DNA from: Bacillus kwashiorkori | GTDB taxonomy: Bacteria > Bacillota > Bacilli > Bacillales > Caldibacillaceae | Direction of reading: 5' to 3' | Assembly: GCF_001375515.1 (NCBI RefSeq) | Contig: NZ_CTDX01000015.1 | Location: 310,001 to 374,000 of the forward strand | Length of the DNA stretch: 64,000 bases | Part shown: positions 26,692 through 37,205 of the stretch, in pieces | How the letters are laid out: each line of letters opens with the position of its first letter | How positions within the stretch are numbered: the first letter of the stretch is position 1 | Notes under the pieces: generated by a model | Database searches by the model: none | The model's input: only the letters and a program-made list of their open reading frames with translations | What the model was told of the DNA's origin: nothing | Program-made: the position numbers and the translations under genes

Positions 26692-27063
26692 ATGAATGAT
26701 AAAATTGCACTCCCGCAACATGTATTTACAACTAGACAAAACCCAATTAATTTTGAAAGAACGGCAGAAAACAAATCGAACAATGAAATGAGTTTGGCTA
26801 ATAACACAAATGAAAGAAATCAAACATTCCATTGGAAAAGTAAAGAACAAGTTGAAGAAATGGTTAAAGGTCTAAATGACTTTTTGAATCCGGTTCAAAC
26901 TTCCTTGAAATTTGAATTCCACGAAAAACTGAACGAATATTATGTGACAGTTGTGGATGATACGACGAAAGAAGTTATAAAAGAAATACCACCTAAAAAA
27001 ATGCTGGATTTATATGCAGCAATGGCAGAAATGCTCGGAGTAATCGTAGACAAAAAAATTTAA
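26692..27063 (+). CDS. flaG: FlaG-family flagellar protein
   Basis: FlaG proteins (YvyC in B. subtilis) influence filament length. The 123-residue product has a variable N-terminus and a conserved C-terminal half: SLKFEFHEKLNEYYVTVVDDTTKEVIKEIPPKKMLDLYAAMAEMLGVIVDKKI. RBS TTAGGAGGAAG precedes the ATG. It is first in the flaG-fliD-fliS-fliT unit and is separated from hag by 17 kb, unlike the adjacent arrangement in B. subtilis. Confidence 0.93.
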   Translation: MNDKIALPQHVFTTRQNPINFERTAENKSNNEMSLANNTNERNQTFHWKSKEQVEEMVKGLNDFLNPVQTSLKFEFHEKLNEYYVTVVDDTTKEVIKEIPPKKMLDLYAAMAEMLGVIVDKKI

Positions 27064-27205
27064 TCCGTGGATGACTTTTTATTAATCAAAATAGTCACGG
27101 ATAGGAAATATGCTATGAGTTACCCCTCTTTCCAAATTGGGTATTTCATAGTAATCATTACCAATAATTGACGGAGTTAGGCATTTAGGAAAGGGAGTGA
27201 TATCC

Positions 27206-29317
27206 ATGGTTATGCGGGTAACCGGACTTGCAAGTGGGATGAATATTGATGAGATCGTCACGAATTTAATGAAAGCGGAAAGTGTCCCATTAAATAAATA
27301 TAAACAAGAAAAACAAGTATTAGAATGGCAACGAGACAGCTACCGGGAAATAAATACGTTAATGCTGAATTTCCGTTCTGAATTAACGAGTATGCGCCTC
27401 ACTAGTTATTACCGGACGAGGACAGCGACAAGTACAAACGAAAAGCTCGTTTCTGCAACCGCCTCAAGTGGTGCAGGTGTTGGATCTTACACGATTTCTA
27501 AAGTGAAACAGCTTGCAACTGCTGCCACTAAGGTGAATGCTGGTGCAATTTCAAAATCTGCTGATAAAAAAATAGATACATCAAAAGGTTTGTATGCAAT
27601 TAAAGATGATTTTCAATTTACAGATAGTTTTCGTTGGCAAACTGGAAGTGTTGAGTCGAAAACGATTGTAACGAAACAAGGAGAAAAAATATCTCTTGAG
27701 CTAACCGATGGCGTAGTATTGCAAGAACCTACCAGTACGATGACAGTGACAGTAAATGGGGAAAAATTTACTGTTCTTGAAAGTCTGCCAGAGAACCAAC
27801 TCAAGCCGAAAGATAATGAAGTGTTAGTGGATAAAACAACAGGTGAATTAACTTTTGGGAAGGTTATAGCTCCGAATAGTTCTATTAAAGTTGATTATGT
27901 GACTGATAAACGTGTGGAAACGAAAAAAGTGAATTCGGACATACAGGTAATTTCCCTTCGTGGTGCTCTAGAAGAAGGTTCTGTTAAATTGACAATAGGA
28001 GATTTAACGTTTGAAGCATCAGAAAGTGACCCCAACAAGCTAGTCATGAAAGAAAATGGCCAAGTAGTATCTGAGATGGGTGAAATAAATTATACAGATG
28101 GAAAAGTAACCATCAATCAGGCGTTTCGAGATAAAATTAATGAACTAGCTAATCAGAATAATAGCGATACCGAACCGAGTGATGACAATAGCGAAAAGCC
28201 AACTGTCGAATTGAAACTCGAATCGAAACATCATTATTTTTCCTTTGACTTAACAACCCACACATCTAAAGGGATTGTTAAGGAGAATTTTTTAGTACAG
28301 GGGAATGAATCATTAAATACCGTTCTTGCACGGGTGAATAATTCAAACGTCGGTGTCACGATGTTTTATGACTCCTATACAGACAGAGTAACGATGAACC
28401 GTAGAGAAACGGGTAATTTTAATGAAGATGGACCAGAAATAATTACTTCATCTGGATTCTTAAATGGAGTTTTAAGGTTCGAAAATGGAACAGAGTCTGG
28501 TGGAGAAAATGCAGTTTTTACAATTAATGGTTTAGAAACACAAAGAACATCTAATACTTTCACGATGAGTGGTGTTACTTTTAGTTTAAATAATACTACA
28601 GATGAACCTGTAACAATTAATATAAATCAAGAGAACGATAAATTATTTGAAAACATTAAAGCGTTCGTGGATAAATACAATGAACACGTTGAAAAAATCC
28701 AAGAAAAATTAATGGAACCGAAATATAAAGACTATAAACCGCTAACCGATGATGAGCGGGAGTCTTTATCAGATAAACAACAAGAGAAATGGGAGGAAAT
28801 GGCGAAAAGCGGTTTGCTAAAAAATGATTCTATTTTATCTAGCTTTATTTCGCAAGCCCGTTCAGCAATTTATAGTCCGGTTGATATGAATGATATAAAC
28901 CCAAAAATGAAGTCTCTTTCCGCCATTGGTATAAAAACAACTTCAGACTATACGAGTGCAAAAATTGAAATTAACGAAAGTCAGTTGAAAGCAGCTATTG
29001 CAGAGGATCCAAGTTCTATCGAAAGATTATTTATTGCATCCGGTGTAACGGACAGTCAAAATGGAATTATTCAACGGTTGTCGACAAAAGTTACCGATAC
29101 GATGAATCGGATTCGCGAAAGGGCTGGAAGTGCCACGTCTGTCAATCATCAATTTACTATTGGGCGACAATTAAATAGTTTAGATTCCAGTATAGAGCGG
29201 TTTGAAGACCGTTTAACAAAGTTAGAAACTCGTTACTACGCCCAATTTTCCGCAATGGAAAAAGCGATTCAGCGAGCGAACTCTCAATCGATGTACTTAT
29301 CCCAATTTTTTATGTAA
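27206..29317 (+). CDS. fliD: FliD, flagellar filament cap
   Basis: FliD caps the growing filament and folds incoming flagellin. The N-terminus RVTGLASGMNIDEIVTNLMKAESVPLNKYKQEKQVLEWQRDSYREIN and the C-terminus (QLNSLDSSIERFEDRLTKLETRYYAQFSAMEKAIQRANSQSMYLSQFFM) are classic. At 703 residues it is about 200 longer than B. subtilis FliD; the extra length is in the middle surface domains (about 130-450), with an acidic NNSDTEPSDDNSEKP linker. The ATG at 27206 follows AAAGGGAG; an upstream GTG at 27197 lies within that ribosome site. Confidence 0.96.
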   Translation: MVMRVTGLASGMNIDEIVTNLMKAESVPLNKYKQEKQVLEWQRDSYREINTLMLNFRSELTSMRLTSYYRTRTATSTNEKLVSATASSGAGVGSYTISKVKQLATAATKVNAGAISKSADKKIDTSKGLYAIKDDFQFTDSFRWQTGSVESKTIVTKQGEKISLELTDGVVLQEPTSTMTVTVNGEKFTVLESLPENQLKPKDNEVLVDKTTGELTFGKVIAPNSSIKVDYVTDKRVETKKVNSDIQVISLRGALEEGSVKLTIGDLTFEASESDPNKLVMKENGQVVSEMGEINYTDGKVTINQAFRDKINELANQNNSDTEPSDDNSEKPTVELKLESKHHYFSFDLTTHTSKGIVKENFLVQGNESLNTVLARVNNSNVGVTMFYDSYTDRVTMNRRETGNFNEDGPEIITSSGFLNGVLRFENGTESGGENAVFTINGLETQRTSNTFTMSGVTFSLNNTTDEPVTININQENDKLFENIKAFVDKYNEHVEKIQEKLMEPKYKDYKPLTDDERESLSDKQQEKWEEMAKSGLLKNDSILSSFISQARSAIYSPVDMNDINPKMKSLSAIGIKTTSDYTSAKIEINESQLKAAIAEDPSSIERLFIASGVTDSQNGIIQRLSTKVTDTMNRIRERAGSATSVNHQFTIGRQLNSLDSSIERFEDRLTKLETRYYAQFSAMEKAIQRANSQSMYLSQFFM

Positions 29318-29408
29318 TTTTTTTGTATTCATCAAATTATGAGTTCTTAATCTTATATCGAAATATATCGACAAATTAGTATAATTGGAATAGAAAGGTA
29401 GGAACATT

Positions 29409-29810
29409 ATGGCGATTTCAAATCCCTATCAAGCATATCAGCAAAACTCAGTAAATACGGCTACACCAGGTGAACTAACATTAATGCTCTATAATGGTTG
29501 TTTAAAATTTATCCAGCTGGCGAAAGTTGCCATGAAAGAAAACAATGTAACGGACAAAAATATTAACCTCCAGAAGGCACAAAACATTATTACTGAGTTA
29601 ATGGTTACATTAAAAATGGATGTGGAAATTTCCAAACAAATGATGCCTTTGTATGATTTTGTTCGCCGCCAATTAATTGAAGCAAATGTGAAAAATGATA
29701 TCCGTGCTTTAGAAGACGCTGAAGGCATTGTTACCGATTTTCGTGATACATGGAAACAAGTCATCCAAGCAAATCGGAAATTACAATATAATAAAGGTGG
29801 CCAAGTGTAA
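29409..29810 (+). CDS. fliS: FliS, flagellin export chaperone
   Basis: FliS binds the flagellin C-terminus and delivers it to the export gate; it also contacts FliW in B. subtilis. The 133-residue protein has the family core NPYQAYQQNSVNTATPGELTLMLYNGCLKFI and helices ending DFRDTWKQVIQANR. RBS GAAAGGTAGG precedes the ATG. The stop codon overlaps the ATG of the next gene by one base (TAATG). Confidence 0.96.
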   Translation: MAISNPYQAYQQNSVNTATPGELTLMLYNGCLKFIQLAKVAMKENNVTDKNINLQKAQNIITELMVTLKMDVEISKQMMPLYDFVRRQLIEANVKNDIRALEDAEGIVTDFRDTWKQVIQANRKLQYNKGGQV

Positions 29811-30157
29811 TGAATCCTTTAAAGGAGTTTTATTTACTCACCACAAGATTAGTGGAGTTATTAAAGGCTGTTTCTACTGATAATCGAGAAGCGTCAATTG
29901 TGGAAGTAGAGAAGCTCCTAAATGAACGGGAACTGTTATTAAAACAAATTAAACCACCTTTTTCGGAGGGAGAAACAGAGTTAGGGCGTCATCTTGTCAT
30001 ACTGAATAAAGAGCTTGATGATTTACTACAAACTGTTAAAGCCTCCCTCCAAAGTGATATAAATATTTTGCAAAAAAAGAAACAATCCGAAAAGAAATAT
30101 CGAAACCCATATGCTGCATTACAAACGGATGGTGTGTTTTACGATAAACGAAAATAA
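29810..30157 (+). CDS. fliT: FliT-like flagellar chaperone
   Basis: This 115-residue helical protein occupies the fliT place after fliS and overlaps it by one base. FliT chaperones FliD. Sequence identity in this family is low; helices at residues 3-40 (LLTTRLVELLKAVS) and 45-95 (LLNERELLLKQIKPPF) are consistent. The final 15 residues are basic. Assignment rests mainly on position and length. Confidence 0.8.
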   Translation: MNPLKEFYLLTTRLVELLKAVSTDNREASIVEVEKLLNERELLLKQIKPPFSEGETELGRHLVILNKELDDLLQTVKASLQSDINILQKKKQSEKKYRNPYAALQTDGVFYDKRK

Positions 30158-30485
30158 CTATCGTATTTAAGGCGAATTTTTAGTTGGTTGTTTGAGATAA
30201 GGACCGTTTTATTTCCAATACAGTCATAAAATGTTCAATAATTAATAAAGTGTTGCTAATAAATTTGCAAATAATGTCTAAAAAACTGTTTTCATGAATA
30301 CACTGGTAATGGTTGGATATTTTTCGCACCGCGGAAAGTTTTCCGTCTCGCACTAAATCATTTTATGTATAAGCAGGAGAAAGACTGTAAAAAAATAGAC
30401 AAATTTTTTTTCTAATGAAGCAGGATTTTGTTACTTAGTTAACGAATATAGTTAATATAGTTTTATTAAAAGGAGGAGTTCACAC
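30158..30485. other. Gap before hpf with hairpin and candidate sigma-H promoter
   Basis: No ORF. A 14-base palindrome CGGAAAGTTTTCCG lies near 30333. AGGATTT (30422-30428), 15 bases, then GAAT (30444-30447) fits a loose sigma-H promoter; the B. subtilis counterpart yvyD is under sigma-H and sigma-B. Confidence 0.35.
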
Positions 30486-31037
30486 ATGAGATTTAACGTT
30501 CGTGGTGAAAACATTGAAGTAACTCCAGCTCTGAGAGAATATGCGGAGAAAAAAATTGCTAAGTTAGAGAGGTATTTTACAGAGTCTCCAAACGCCAACG
30601 TACATGTAAATTTAAAAGTGTATCAAGACAAGAAAACGAAGGTTGAGGTTACAATTCCCCTTCCTAACTTAGTTTTAAGAGCAGAAGAAGTTAATACTGA
30701 CATGTATGCTGGAATTGATCTCATAACAGATAAATTAGAACGACAAATTCGAAAACATAAAACAAAAATCAATCGGAAATCCCGTGAAATCGGCAGGAAA
30801 GAATTGTTCGTTACAAACGGGAATGTATCTAAAGAAGATAGTATCGAAACTGATAATGATATAGAAATCGTTCGGATGAAACGTTTTGACTTAAAACCGA
30901 TGGATAGCGAAGAAGCAGTTTTACAAATGAATTTACTTGGTCATAGTTTCTATGTCTATACCGATGCAGAAACAAATTCAACGAATATCGTCTATCGGAG
31001 AAAAGATGGTCGTTACGGACTAATTGAAACCGTTTAA
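30486..31037 (+). CDS. hpf: Long-form ribosome hibernation promoting factor
   Basis: HPF dimerises 70S ribosomes into inactive 100S particles in stationary phase. The 183-residue protein has the N-terminal RNA-binding domain ([31 protein letters not shown]) and the C-terminal dimerisation domain ([52 protein letters not shown]), so it is the long form. RBS AAAGGAGGAG. A terminator follows. Confidence 0.97.
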   Translation: MRFNVRGENIEVTPALREYAEKKIAKLERYFTESPNANVHVNLKVYQDKKTKVEVTIPLPNLVLRAEEVNTDMYAGIDLITDKLERQIRKHKTKINRKSREIGRKELFVTNGNVSKEDSIETDNDIEIVRMKRFDLKPMDSEEAVLQMNLLGHSFYVYTDAETNSTNIVYRRKDGRYGLIETV

Positions 31038-31053
31038 CTTTTTCAACAGAATT

Positions 31054-31093
31054 AAAACCTTGTGAGGCGAGTTATGTTTCACAAGGTTTTTTT
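31054..31093 (+). terminator. Terminator of hpf
   Basis: AAAACCTTGTGA (31054-31065) pairs with TCACAAGGTTTT (31079-31090), followed by more Ts. Confidence 0.85.
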
Positions 31094-31257
31094 ATTGGAC
31101 ATGCATTTTTTTTTCGAAATCCGAAACAAATCTACTTTATTTTCTATTATAATGAAAATTAGATTAAATCCTGTTTGTTGAATTTTGTGGATTTATATTG
31201 AAGTTCACAACTACAATTGATGGGCAAATATTCACTTTAAAAAGAGGGAGTATCAAA

Positions 31258-32862
31258 ATGGATCATTTAAATTATCCGTATTCATCTCAAAGAATGGGTG
31301 TATTTGGTAAGAAAGGAATGGTAGCAACTTCCCAACCGCTAGCAGCAGAAGCGGGGTTAGAAATTTTAAAAAAGGGCGGCAATGCTGTTGATGCTGCTAT
31401 AGCAACAGCCGCAACGCTCACTGTCGTTGAGCCTACGGCGAATGGTATCGGCGGTGACGCTTTTGCCATTGTGTGGCTAAAGAATCACATGTATGGCTTA
31501 AATAGTAGTGGTCCTGCTCCTCAAATGATTTCTATTGAAGCAGTAAAAGAGCGTGGATATGAAAAAATGCCTGTACATGGAATGATACCGGTCACAGTAC
31601 CTGGGACACCAGCAGCTTGGGTAGCCTTATCCAAACGATTTGGTAATTTGTCATTGAAAGAAGTACTACAGCCTGCAATTACATATGCTAGAGAAGGGTA
31701 TCCTATCAGTCCAATTTTAGGTAAATATTGGGAAATAGCGTATCACCGTTTTAAAACATCTTTAACAACCGAAGAATTTCAACCTTGGTTTGATACGTTT
31801 ATTCCTAATGGTAAATTGCCGAAAATTGGAGAAATTTGGCGGTCAGAAGCTCATGCAACTACGCTTGAAAAAATTGCAGAATCGGCTGGAGAAAGTTTTT
31901 ACCGTGGTGAGCTTGCGGAGAAGATTGATTGCTTCTTTCGGAAACATGGCGGTTTTTTACGGAAGGAAGATTTAGAACAATTTCAACCAGAATGGGTAGA
32001 CCCGATCTCGGTGAATTACCGCGGATATGATGTATGGGAATTGCCGCCGAATGGCCAAGGAATCGTCGCCTTAATGGCACTAAACATCGTGAAAGGTTTT
32101 GATTTTTCCTTTAAGGACGATGTGGAAACATATCATAAACAAATCGAAGCATTAAAATTAGCGTTAACAGATGGCAAAACGTTGATAACCGACCCTCGTT
32201 ATATGAAAACGACGGTAGAAGAATTAATTTCTGAAACTTATGCAAGTAAAAGAAGAGAGTTAATCACAGATCGAGCGTTAGATCCTAGTCCATATAAACC
32301 GAAAAAGGGTGGCACTGTTTATTTAGCAACTGCTGATAAAGATGGTAATATGGTGTCATACATCCAAAGTAACTATATGGGTTTTGGCTCAGGGATTGTA
32401 ATACCAGGAACGGGAATTGCTATGCAAAACAGGGGGGCAGATTTTTCTTTAGATTTTGCTGCGACAAACGCACTGCAACCGGGGAAAAAAACTTTACACA
32501 CGATTATTCCAGGATTTTTAACAAAAGATAAGGAAGCAATCGGTCCGTTCGGTGTAATGGGTGGATATATGATGCCACAAGGTCACTTGCAAATATTAAT
32601 GAATATGATCGATTTCCACTTGAATCCACAAGCAGCACTCGACGCTCCACGTTGGCAATGGATAGAAGGAAAAAAGGTAATGGTTGAAGCAAATTTCCCG
32701 ACACATCTTGCTCAAGCATTAGGAAGAAAAGGCCATCAAATCCAAGTGGCTCTTGATTCAGGAGGTTTTGGCAGAGGGCAAATCATTATTCGTCATCCCC
32801 ACACTGGAGTGTATGTAGGTGGAACAGAGTCAAGAACGGATGGTTCGATTGCTGTATGGTAA
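31258..32862 (+). CDS. Gamma-glutamyltransferase family protein, cytoplasmic YwrD type
   Basis: The 534-residue product is an N-terminal nucleophile hydrolase of the gamma-glutamyltranspeptidase family. The large-subunit part has ATSQPLAAEAGLEILKKGGNAVDAAIATAATLTVVEPTANGIGGDAF; the autocleavage site is before Thr in KKGGTVYLATADKDGN, and GVMGGYMMPQGHLQ is near the C-terminus. There is no signal peptide, so it resembles cytoplasmic YwrD rather than secreted Ggt; activity on glutathione is uncertain. ATG 31258 with AGAGGGAG (31243-31250) is chosen over an upstream in-frame TTG at 31198. It sits between hpf and secA, where B. subtilis has nothing. Confidence 0.87.
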   Translation: MDHLNYPYSSQRMGVFGKKGMVATSQPLAAEAGLEILKKGGNAVDAAIATAATLTVVEPTANGIGGDAFAIVWLKNHMYGLNSSGPAPQMISIEAVKERGYEKMPVHGMIPVTVPGTPAAWVALSKRFGNLSLKEVLQPAITYAREGYPISPILGKYWEIAYHRFKTSLTTEEFQPWFDTFIPNGKLPKIGEIWRSEAHATTLEKIAESAGESFYRGELAEKIDCFFRKHGGFLRKEDLEQFQPEWVDPISVNYRGYDVWELPPNGQGIVALMALNIVKGFDFSFKDDVETYHKQIEALKLALTDGKTLITDPRYMKTTVEELISETYASKRRELITDRALDPSPYKPKKGGTVYLATADKDGNMVSYIQSNYMGFGSGIVIPGTGIAMQNRGADFSLDFAATNALQPGKKTLHTIIPGFLTKDKEAIGPFGVMGGYMMPQGHLQILMNMIDFHLNPQAALDAPRWQWIEGKKVMVEANFPTHLAQALGRKGHQIQVALDSGGFGRGQIIIRHPHTGVYVGGTESRTDGSIAVW

Positions 32863-32959
32863 AGTATTAGGATGATAGTTTGTTTAGTGCAAATAACTTT
32901 GTGCTATTGTACCTATAAGGACTTTTTTTAACGAGAATGCACTAAAAGTTGGTGAAAGA

Positions 32960-33520
32960 ATGATTTATTGGCAAATCTTTTTAGCGTTTTTCCGTTCAGG
33001 AATTTTCGGGTATGGAGGAGGACCAAGTTCTATTCCATTAGTATATAAAGAAGTTGTGGACAATTTTAAATGGATGACTGATGAAGATTTTTCCGACGTG
33101 CTAGCTATTGGGAATGCATTGCCGGGTCCTATTGCAACGAAGATGGCTGGCTATATCGGTTATCGTGTTCGCGGCTTGGTCGGCATGATGGTCGCCATCA
33201 TTGCTAACGTTATTCCAACCGTTGGGCTAGTAATTTTATTACTAACTGTTTTTAATGCGTATAAAGACCGACCTTGGGTGCACGGTATGTCCCAAGCTGT
33301 CGTTCCCGTCGTTGGGGTTATGCTAGGAATGTTAACTTGGGATTTTGTAAAAAAATCTAAAACTTACTTTGGTTGGTTCGTTTCTATTATTTTAATCGCT
33401 ATAACTGTTATTTTACTGCAATGGGTAGGAATTCATCCTGCTGTAATTATTATCGTGTTATTGTCGGCAGCCTTGTTTTTTGAGCCGAAAAAACAGTCAA
33501 AAAAGGCAAACTCGAGTTAG
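32960..33520 (+). CDS. Chromate transporter, short ChrA subunit 1
   Basis: A single-domain ChrA protein of 186 residues with the FRSGIFGYGGGPSSIPLV motif, NALPGPIATKMAGYIGYR and about five to six membrane segments. Short ChrA proteins function in pairs, with the two subunits in opposite orientation, to expel chromate or possibly sulfate-like anions. The partner follows 93 bases downstream and is clearly a paralogue. Confidence 0.88.
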   Translation: MIYWQIFLAFFRSGIFGYGGGPSSIPLVYKEVVDNFKWMTDEDFSDVLAIGNALPGPIATKMAGYIGYRVRGLVGMMVAIIANVIPTVGLVILLLTVFNAYKDRPWVHGMSQAVVPVVGVMLGMLTWDFVKKSKTYFGWFVSIILIAITVILLQWVGIHPAVIIIVLLSAALFFEPKKQSKKANSS

Positions 33521-33613
33521 TCTTTGTAACTGGCTTAAAAGTTTGGCAAGTTTGGGAAAATAACTATGGACACACTTTGAAATTAGTAAAACTTACATAT
33601 GAAAGGTGACATA

Positions 33614-34144
33614 ATGATTTATTGGCAAATCTTCTTAGCGTTTTTTATTCCAGGAATTATCGGTTACGGAGGGGGTCCAGCACTTATTCCGCTAGTTGAA
33701 CATGAAGTTGTCGATCGTTACGGGTGGATGGGTGCTCAGCAATTTAGTGAAATGATTGCTTTAAGTAATGCACTACCAGGACCAATTGCAACAAAGATGG
33801 CTGGGTTTGTCGGTTATATGCAAGGTGGTGTAATTGGTGCGGTAATTGCCTTATTTGCAACGGTAGCCCCGACTTTAATTTTAATGATATTATTATTAAA
33901 TATTATCATGCGCCATAAAGACTCACCAAAGGTAAAAAGGATGAGTAACTATGTTAGACCAACGATTGCCGCACTCATGGGGTTGCTAACATATGATTTT
34001 TTTGCTGATTCTTTCCGATCTATTGGCAGCTGGGTTACGATTGCAATTGCGATTGTAAGTTATTTATTACTGGAAAAATGGAAAGTAAATCCTGCCTATG
34101 TAATTGCCCTTGCCTTAATATTTGGCGCCTTATTTTTAGGCTGA
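33614..34144 (+). CDS. Chromate transporter, short ChrA subunit 2
   Basis: Second half of the ChrA pair, 176 residues, opening MIYWQIFLAFFIPGIIGYGGGPALIPLV; its first eight residues are identical to those of the upstream subunit, so the pair arose by duplication. NALPGPIATKMAGFVGYM is also conserved. ATG 33614 follows GAAAGGTG; an in-frame ATG at 33599 has no ribosome site. The gene is the last of the insertion before secA. Confidence 0.87.
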   Translation: MIYWQIFLAFFIPGIIGYGGGPALIPLVEHEVVDRYGWMGAQQFSEMIALSNALPGPIATKMAGFVGYMQGGVIGAVIALFATVAPTLILMILLLNIIMRHKDSPKVKRMSNYVRPTIAALMGLLTYDFFADSFRSIGSWVTIAIAIVSYLLLEKWKVNPAYVIALALIFGALFLG

Positions 34145-34338
34145 ATTTTTCGTGGCCTGTTCGCAAAGTTCGGTTGTCACTGACCTTTTATAATGATAAT
34201 ATAGATTAGTATAAGTAGGCACTTTTATACAATGTAATTAGCATATGAAGCCACATTATCTTCAATGGTAAATAGATACTTAACTCTTCAAGAAAATTGT
34301 CATATTGGATTCCCTACAAATAAAGGAGCGTTGTGTAA

Positions 34339-36858
34339 ATGGCAAGTATTTTAAATAAAATATTTGACTTGAATAAAAGAGATTTGAAAAGATTGGAAAA
34401 AACTGCTGATAAAATTGATGCGTTAGCACCTGAAATGGAAAAATTGTCAGATGAACAATTACGGGCAAAAACAGATGAGTTTAAAAACCGACTAAATAAT
34501 GGTGAAACATTGGATGATATTTTAGTAGATGCTTTTGCCGTTGTTCGAGAGTCAGCAAAAAGAGTACTCGGTTTGTATCCGTATAAAGTCCAGTTAATGG
34601 GGGGTATTGCCTTACACGAAGGAAATATCGCTGAGATGAAAACGGGTGAAGGGAAAACATTAACGTCTACGATGCCTGTTTATTTAAATGCACTGACAGG
34701 TCGAGGAGTTCATGTCATTACAGTGAACGACTATTTAGCTAGACGTGACGCGACAGAGATGGGTCAAGTATATGACTTTCTTGGTTTAACCGTTGGCCTA
34801 AACTTACATGACATGTCCAAAGAAGAAAAGCAAGAAGCATATAACTGTGATATCACGTACGGTACGAATAACGAGTTTGGTTTTGATTATTTGCGCGATA
34901 ACATGGTTCTATACAAGGAACAAATGGTACAACGACCTTTATATTTTGCTGTAATTGACGAGGTTGACTCGATTTTGATTGATGAAGCGAGAACACCACT
35001 AATTATTTCTGGTTCGGCAAAAAAGTCTACGCAATTATATATTCAAGCAAATGCGTTCGTGCATACGTTAAGGGAAGAAAAAGATTATACATTAGATGAA
35101 AAAACAAAAAGTGTTCAATTAACGGAAGAAGGTATTACGAAAGCAGAAAAATACTTCGGAATAACGAACCTTTTTGATGTAAATAATGTAACGCTCAATC
35201 ATCATATTAACCAAGCATTACGTGCTAGAGTAATCATGCATCTAGATGTCGACTATGTTGTACAAGATGGAGAAATCGTCATTGTCGACCAATTTACTGG
35301 CCGGTTAATGAAAGGTCGTCGTTATAGTGATGGGTTGCACCAAGCGATTGAAGCTAAAGAAGGTGTAGAAATTCAAAACGAAAGTATGACGATGGCGACG
35401 ATTACGTTCCAAAATTACTTCCGAATGTATGAAAAATTAGCTGGGATGACAGGTACAGCAAAAACGGAAGAAGAAGAGTTTCGCAACATTTATAATATGA
35501 ATGTTATTGTCATTCCAACGAATAGACCGATAGTTCGGGATGACAGACCAGATTTAATTTATCCGACTATGCAAGGGAAATTCCGTGCAGTCGTTAATGA
35601 TATTGAAGAACGTCATAAAAAAGGACAACCAGTACTAGTTGGTACAGTAGCCATTGAAACTTCGGAATTAGTATCCCAACTATTAACGAAGAAAGGGATA
35701 AAACATAATGTCTTAAATGCGAAAAACCATGCTCGCGAAGCTGAAATCATTGCGGAAGCTGGTCAACAAGGTGCAGTAACAATTGCAACTAACATGGCTG
35801 GACGTGGTACTGATATTAAACTTGGTGAAGGTATAAAAGAATTAGGCGGTCTCGCAGTTATTGGTACAGAGCGACATGAATCGAGACGGATTGATAATCA
35901 GTTGCGAGGCCGTTCTGGACGTCAAGGAGACCCAGGGGTAACCCAGTTTTATTTATCAATGGAAGACGAACTAATGCGTCGTTTCGGTTCCGATAATATG
36001 AAGTCAATGATGCAACGACTAGGTATGGATGATAATCAACCAATCCAAAGTAAAATGGTTACTCGTGCAGTTGAGTCAGCCCAAAAACGGGTCGAAGGAA
36101 ATAACTTCGATGCTCGGAAACAGTTATTGCAATATGATGATGTTATCCGGCAACAACGGGAAATTATTTATAACCAGCGCTTTGAAGTAATTGATTCTGA
36201 CAACTTACGAGAAATTATTGAAAAAATGATACGCTCTGTCATTTCTCGCCATGTACATTCCTTTGTCTCAAGTAATGATGCTCCAGAACAATGGAATTTA
36301 AAAGGTCTAGTCGATTACTTAAATGCGAATTTACTTCAAGAAAAGGATCTTACCGAACAAGACTTTAAAGGTAGAGATCCAGAGCAAATCGAAGAACTTA
36401 TTTTTGCCAAAGTAATGGAACGGTACAACGAAAAAGAAGAGTTGCTCGGACCAGATAAAATGCGGGAGTTTGAAAAAGTTATTACACTCCGCGTCGTTGA
36501 TACGAAATGGATTGACCATTTAGATGCAATGGATCAACTACGTCAAGGTATTCACCTTCGTGCATATGGACAAATTGATCCGTTAAGAGAATATCAGCAA
36601 GATGGTTATGCCATGTTCGAAGCAATGGTTGAAGCAATTGAAGAAGATGTGGCAAAATACATCATGAAGGCCGAAATTGTGAATAACTTAAAACGGGAAG
36701 AAGTAGCGAAAGGTCAAGCAGTCATCCCGAAATCGGATGGAGACCAACCGAAGAAACGTCAACCAATCCGGAAGACAGTGAATATCGGCCGTAACGATCC
36801 ATGTTACTGTGGCAGTGGAAAGAAATATAAAAACTGTCATGGAAGAACAGAAAATTAA
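34339..36858 (+). CDS. secA: SecA, preprotein translocase ATPase
   Basis: SecA drives proteins through SecYEG. The 839-residue protein has Walker [34 protein letters not shown], the [16 protein letters not shown]-type motif ([16 protein letters not shown]), and the C-terminal zinc motif [17 protein letters not shown] that binds SecB-like partners or lipids. RBS AAAGGAGC precedes the ATG. Length is the usual one for Bacilli. Confidence 0.99.
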   Translation: MASILNKIFDLNKRDLKRLEKTADKIDALAPEMEKLSDEQLRAKTDEFKNRLNNGETLDDILVDAFAVVRESAKRVLGLYPYKVQLMGGIALHEGNIAEMKTGEGKTLTSTMPVYLNALTGRGVHVITVNDYLARRDATEMGQVYDFLGLTVGLNLHDMSKEEKQEAYNCDITYGTNNEFGFDYLRDNMVLYKEQMVQRPLYFAVIDEVDSILIDEARTPLIISGSAKKSTQLYIQANAFVHTLREEKDYTLDEKTKSVQLTEEGITKAEKYFGITNLFDVNNVTLNHHINQALRARVIMHLDVDYVVQDGEIVIVDQFTGRLMKGRRYSDGLHQAIEAKEGVEIQNESMTMATITFQNYFRMYEKLAGMTGTAKTEEEEFRNIYNMNVIVIPTNRPIVRDDRPDLIYPTMQGKFRAVVNDIEERHKKGQPVLVGTVAIETSELVSQLLTKKGIKHNVLNAKNHAREAEIIAEAGQQGAVTIATNMAGRGTDIKLGEGIKELGGLAVIGTERHESRRIDNQLRGRSGRQGDPGVTQFYLSMEDELMRRFGSDNMKSMMQRLGMDDNQPIQSKMVTRAVESAQKRVEGNNFDARKQLLQYDDVIRQQREIIYNQRFEVIDSDNLREIIEKMIRSVISRHVHSFVSSNDAPEQWNLKGLVDYLNANLLQEKDLTEQDFKGRDPEQIEELIFAKVMERYNEKEELLGPDKMREFEKVITLRVVDTKWIDHLDAMDQLRQGIHLRAYGQIDPLREYQQDGYAMFEAMVEAIEEDVAKYIMKAEIVNNLKREEVAKGQAVIPKSDGDQPKKRQPIRKTVNIGRNDPCYCGSGKKYKNCHGRTEN

Positions 36859-36941
36859 TTATTAGCATAACATAGCTGACACTTGATTTTCTAAAAATAT
36901 TTATTATAAAATATACGAGGCATCACGGTTATGAAGATAAT

Positions 36942-37093
36942 GGGGCTGTCCAGAAAAGTTTTTTAATCTAGACGGCAGAAAGCAGTCGATCGATACTTCA
37001 GTGGATATCGTCTAATTGAAGTATCGACAGTCAGCCCGCTCTATTGCGAAGCGCTTTCTGTCACTAGTTTGCATATACTTTTCAGACAGCTCC
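36942..37093. repeat. Nested inverted-repeat element, about 152 bp
   Basis: The ends GGGGCTGTCCAGAAAAGT (36942) and ACTTTTCAGACAGCTCC (37077-37093) are imperfect inverted copies. Inside, GCAGAAAGC (36975) faces GCTTTCTGT (37053), and CGATACTTCA (36991-37000) is the exact reverse complement of TGAAGTATCG (37017-37026). The whole folds as one long hairpin between secA and prfB. It looks like a non-coding MITE-like or REP-like element. Confidence 0.7.
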
Positions 37094-37205
37094 TTTTTGC
37101 ATTCAGGAAAAATGTCGAATTATTTCCCGGAAAATACAAATATCGAAATAAAGTGGTTTTTTTCGACATAATAGAAAATAAGGACTATAAAATGAGGTGA
37201 CTGTA

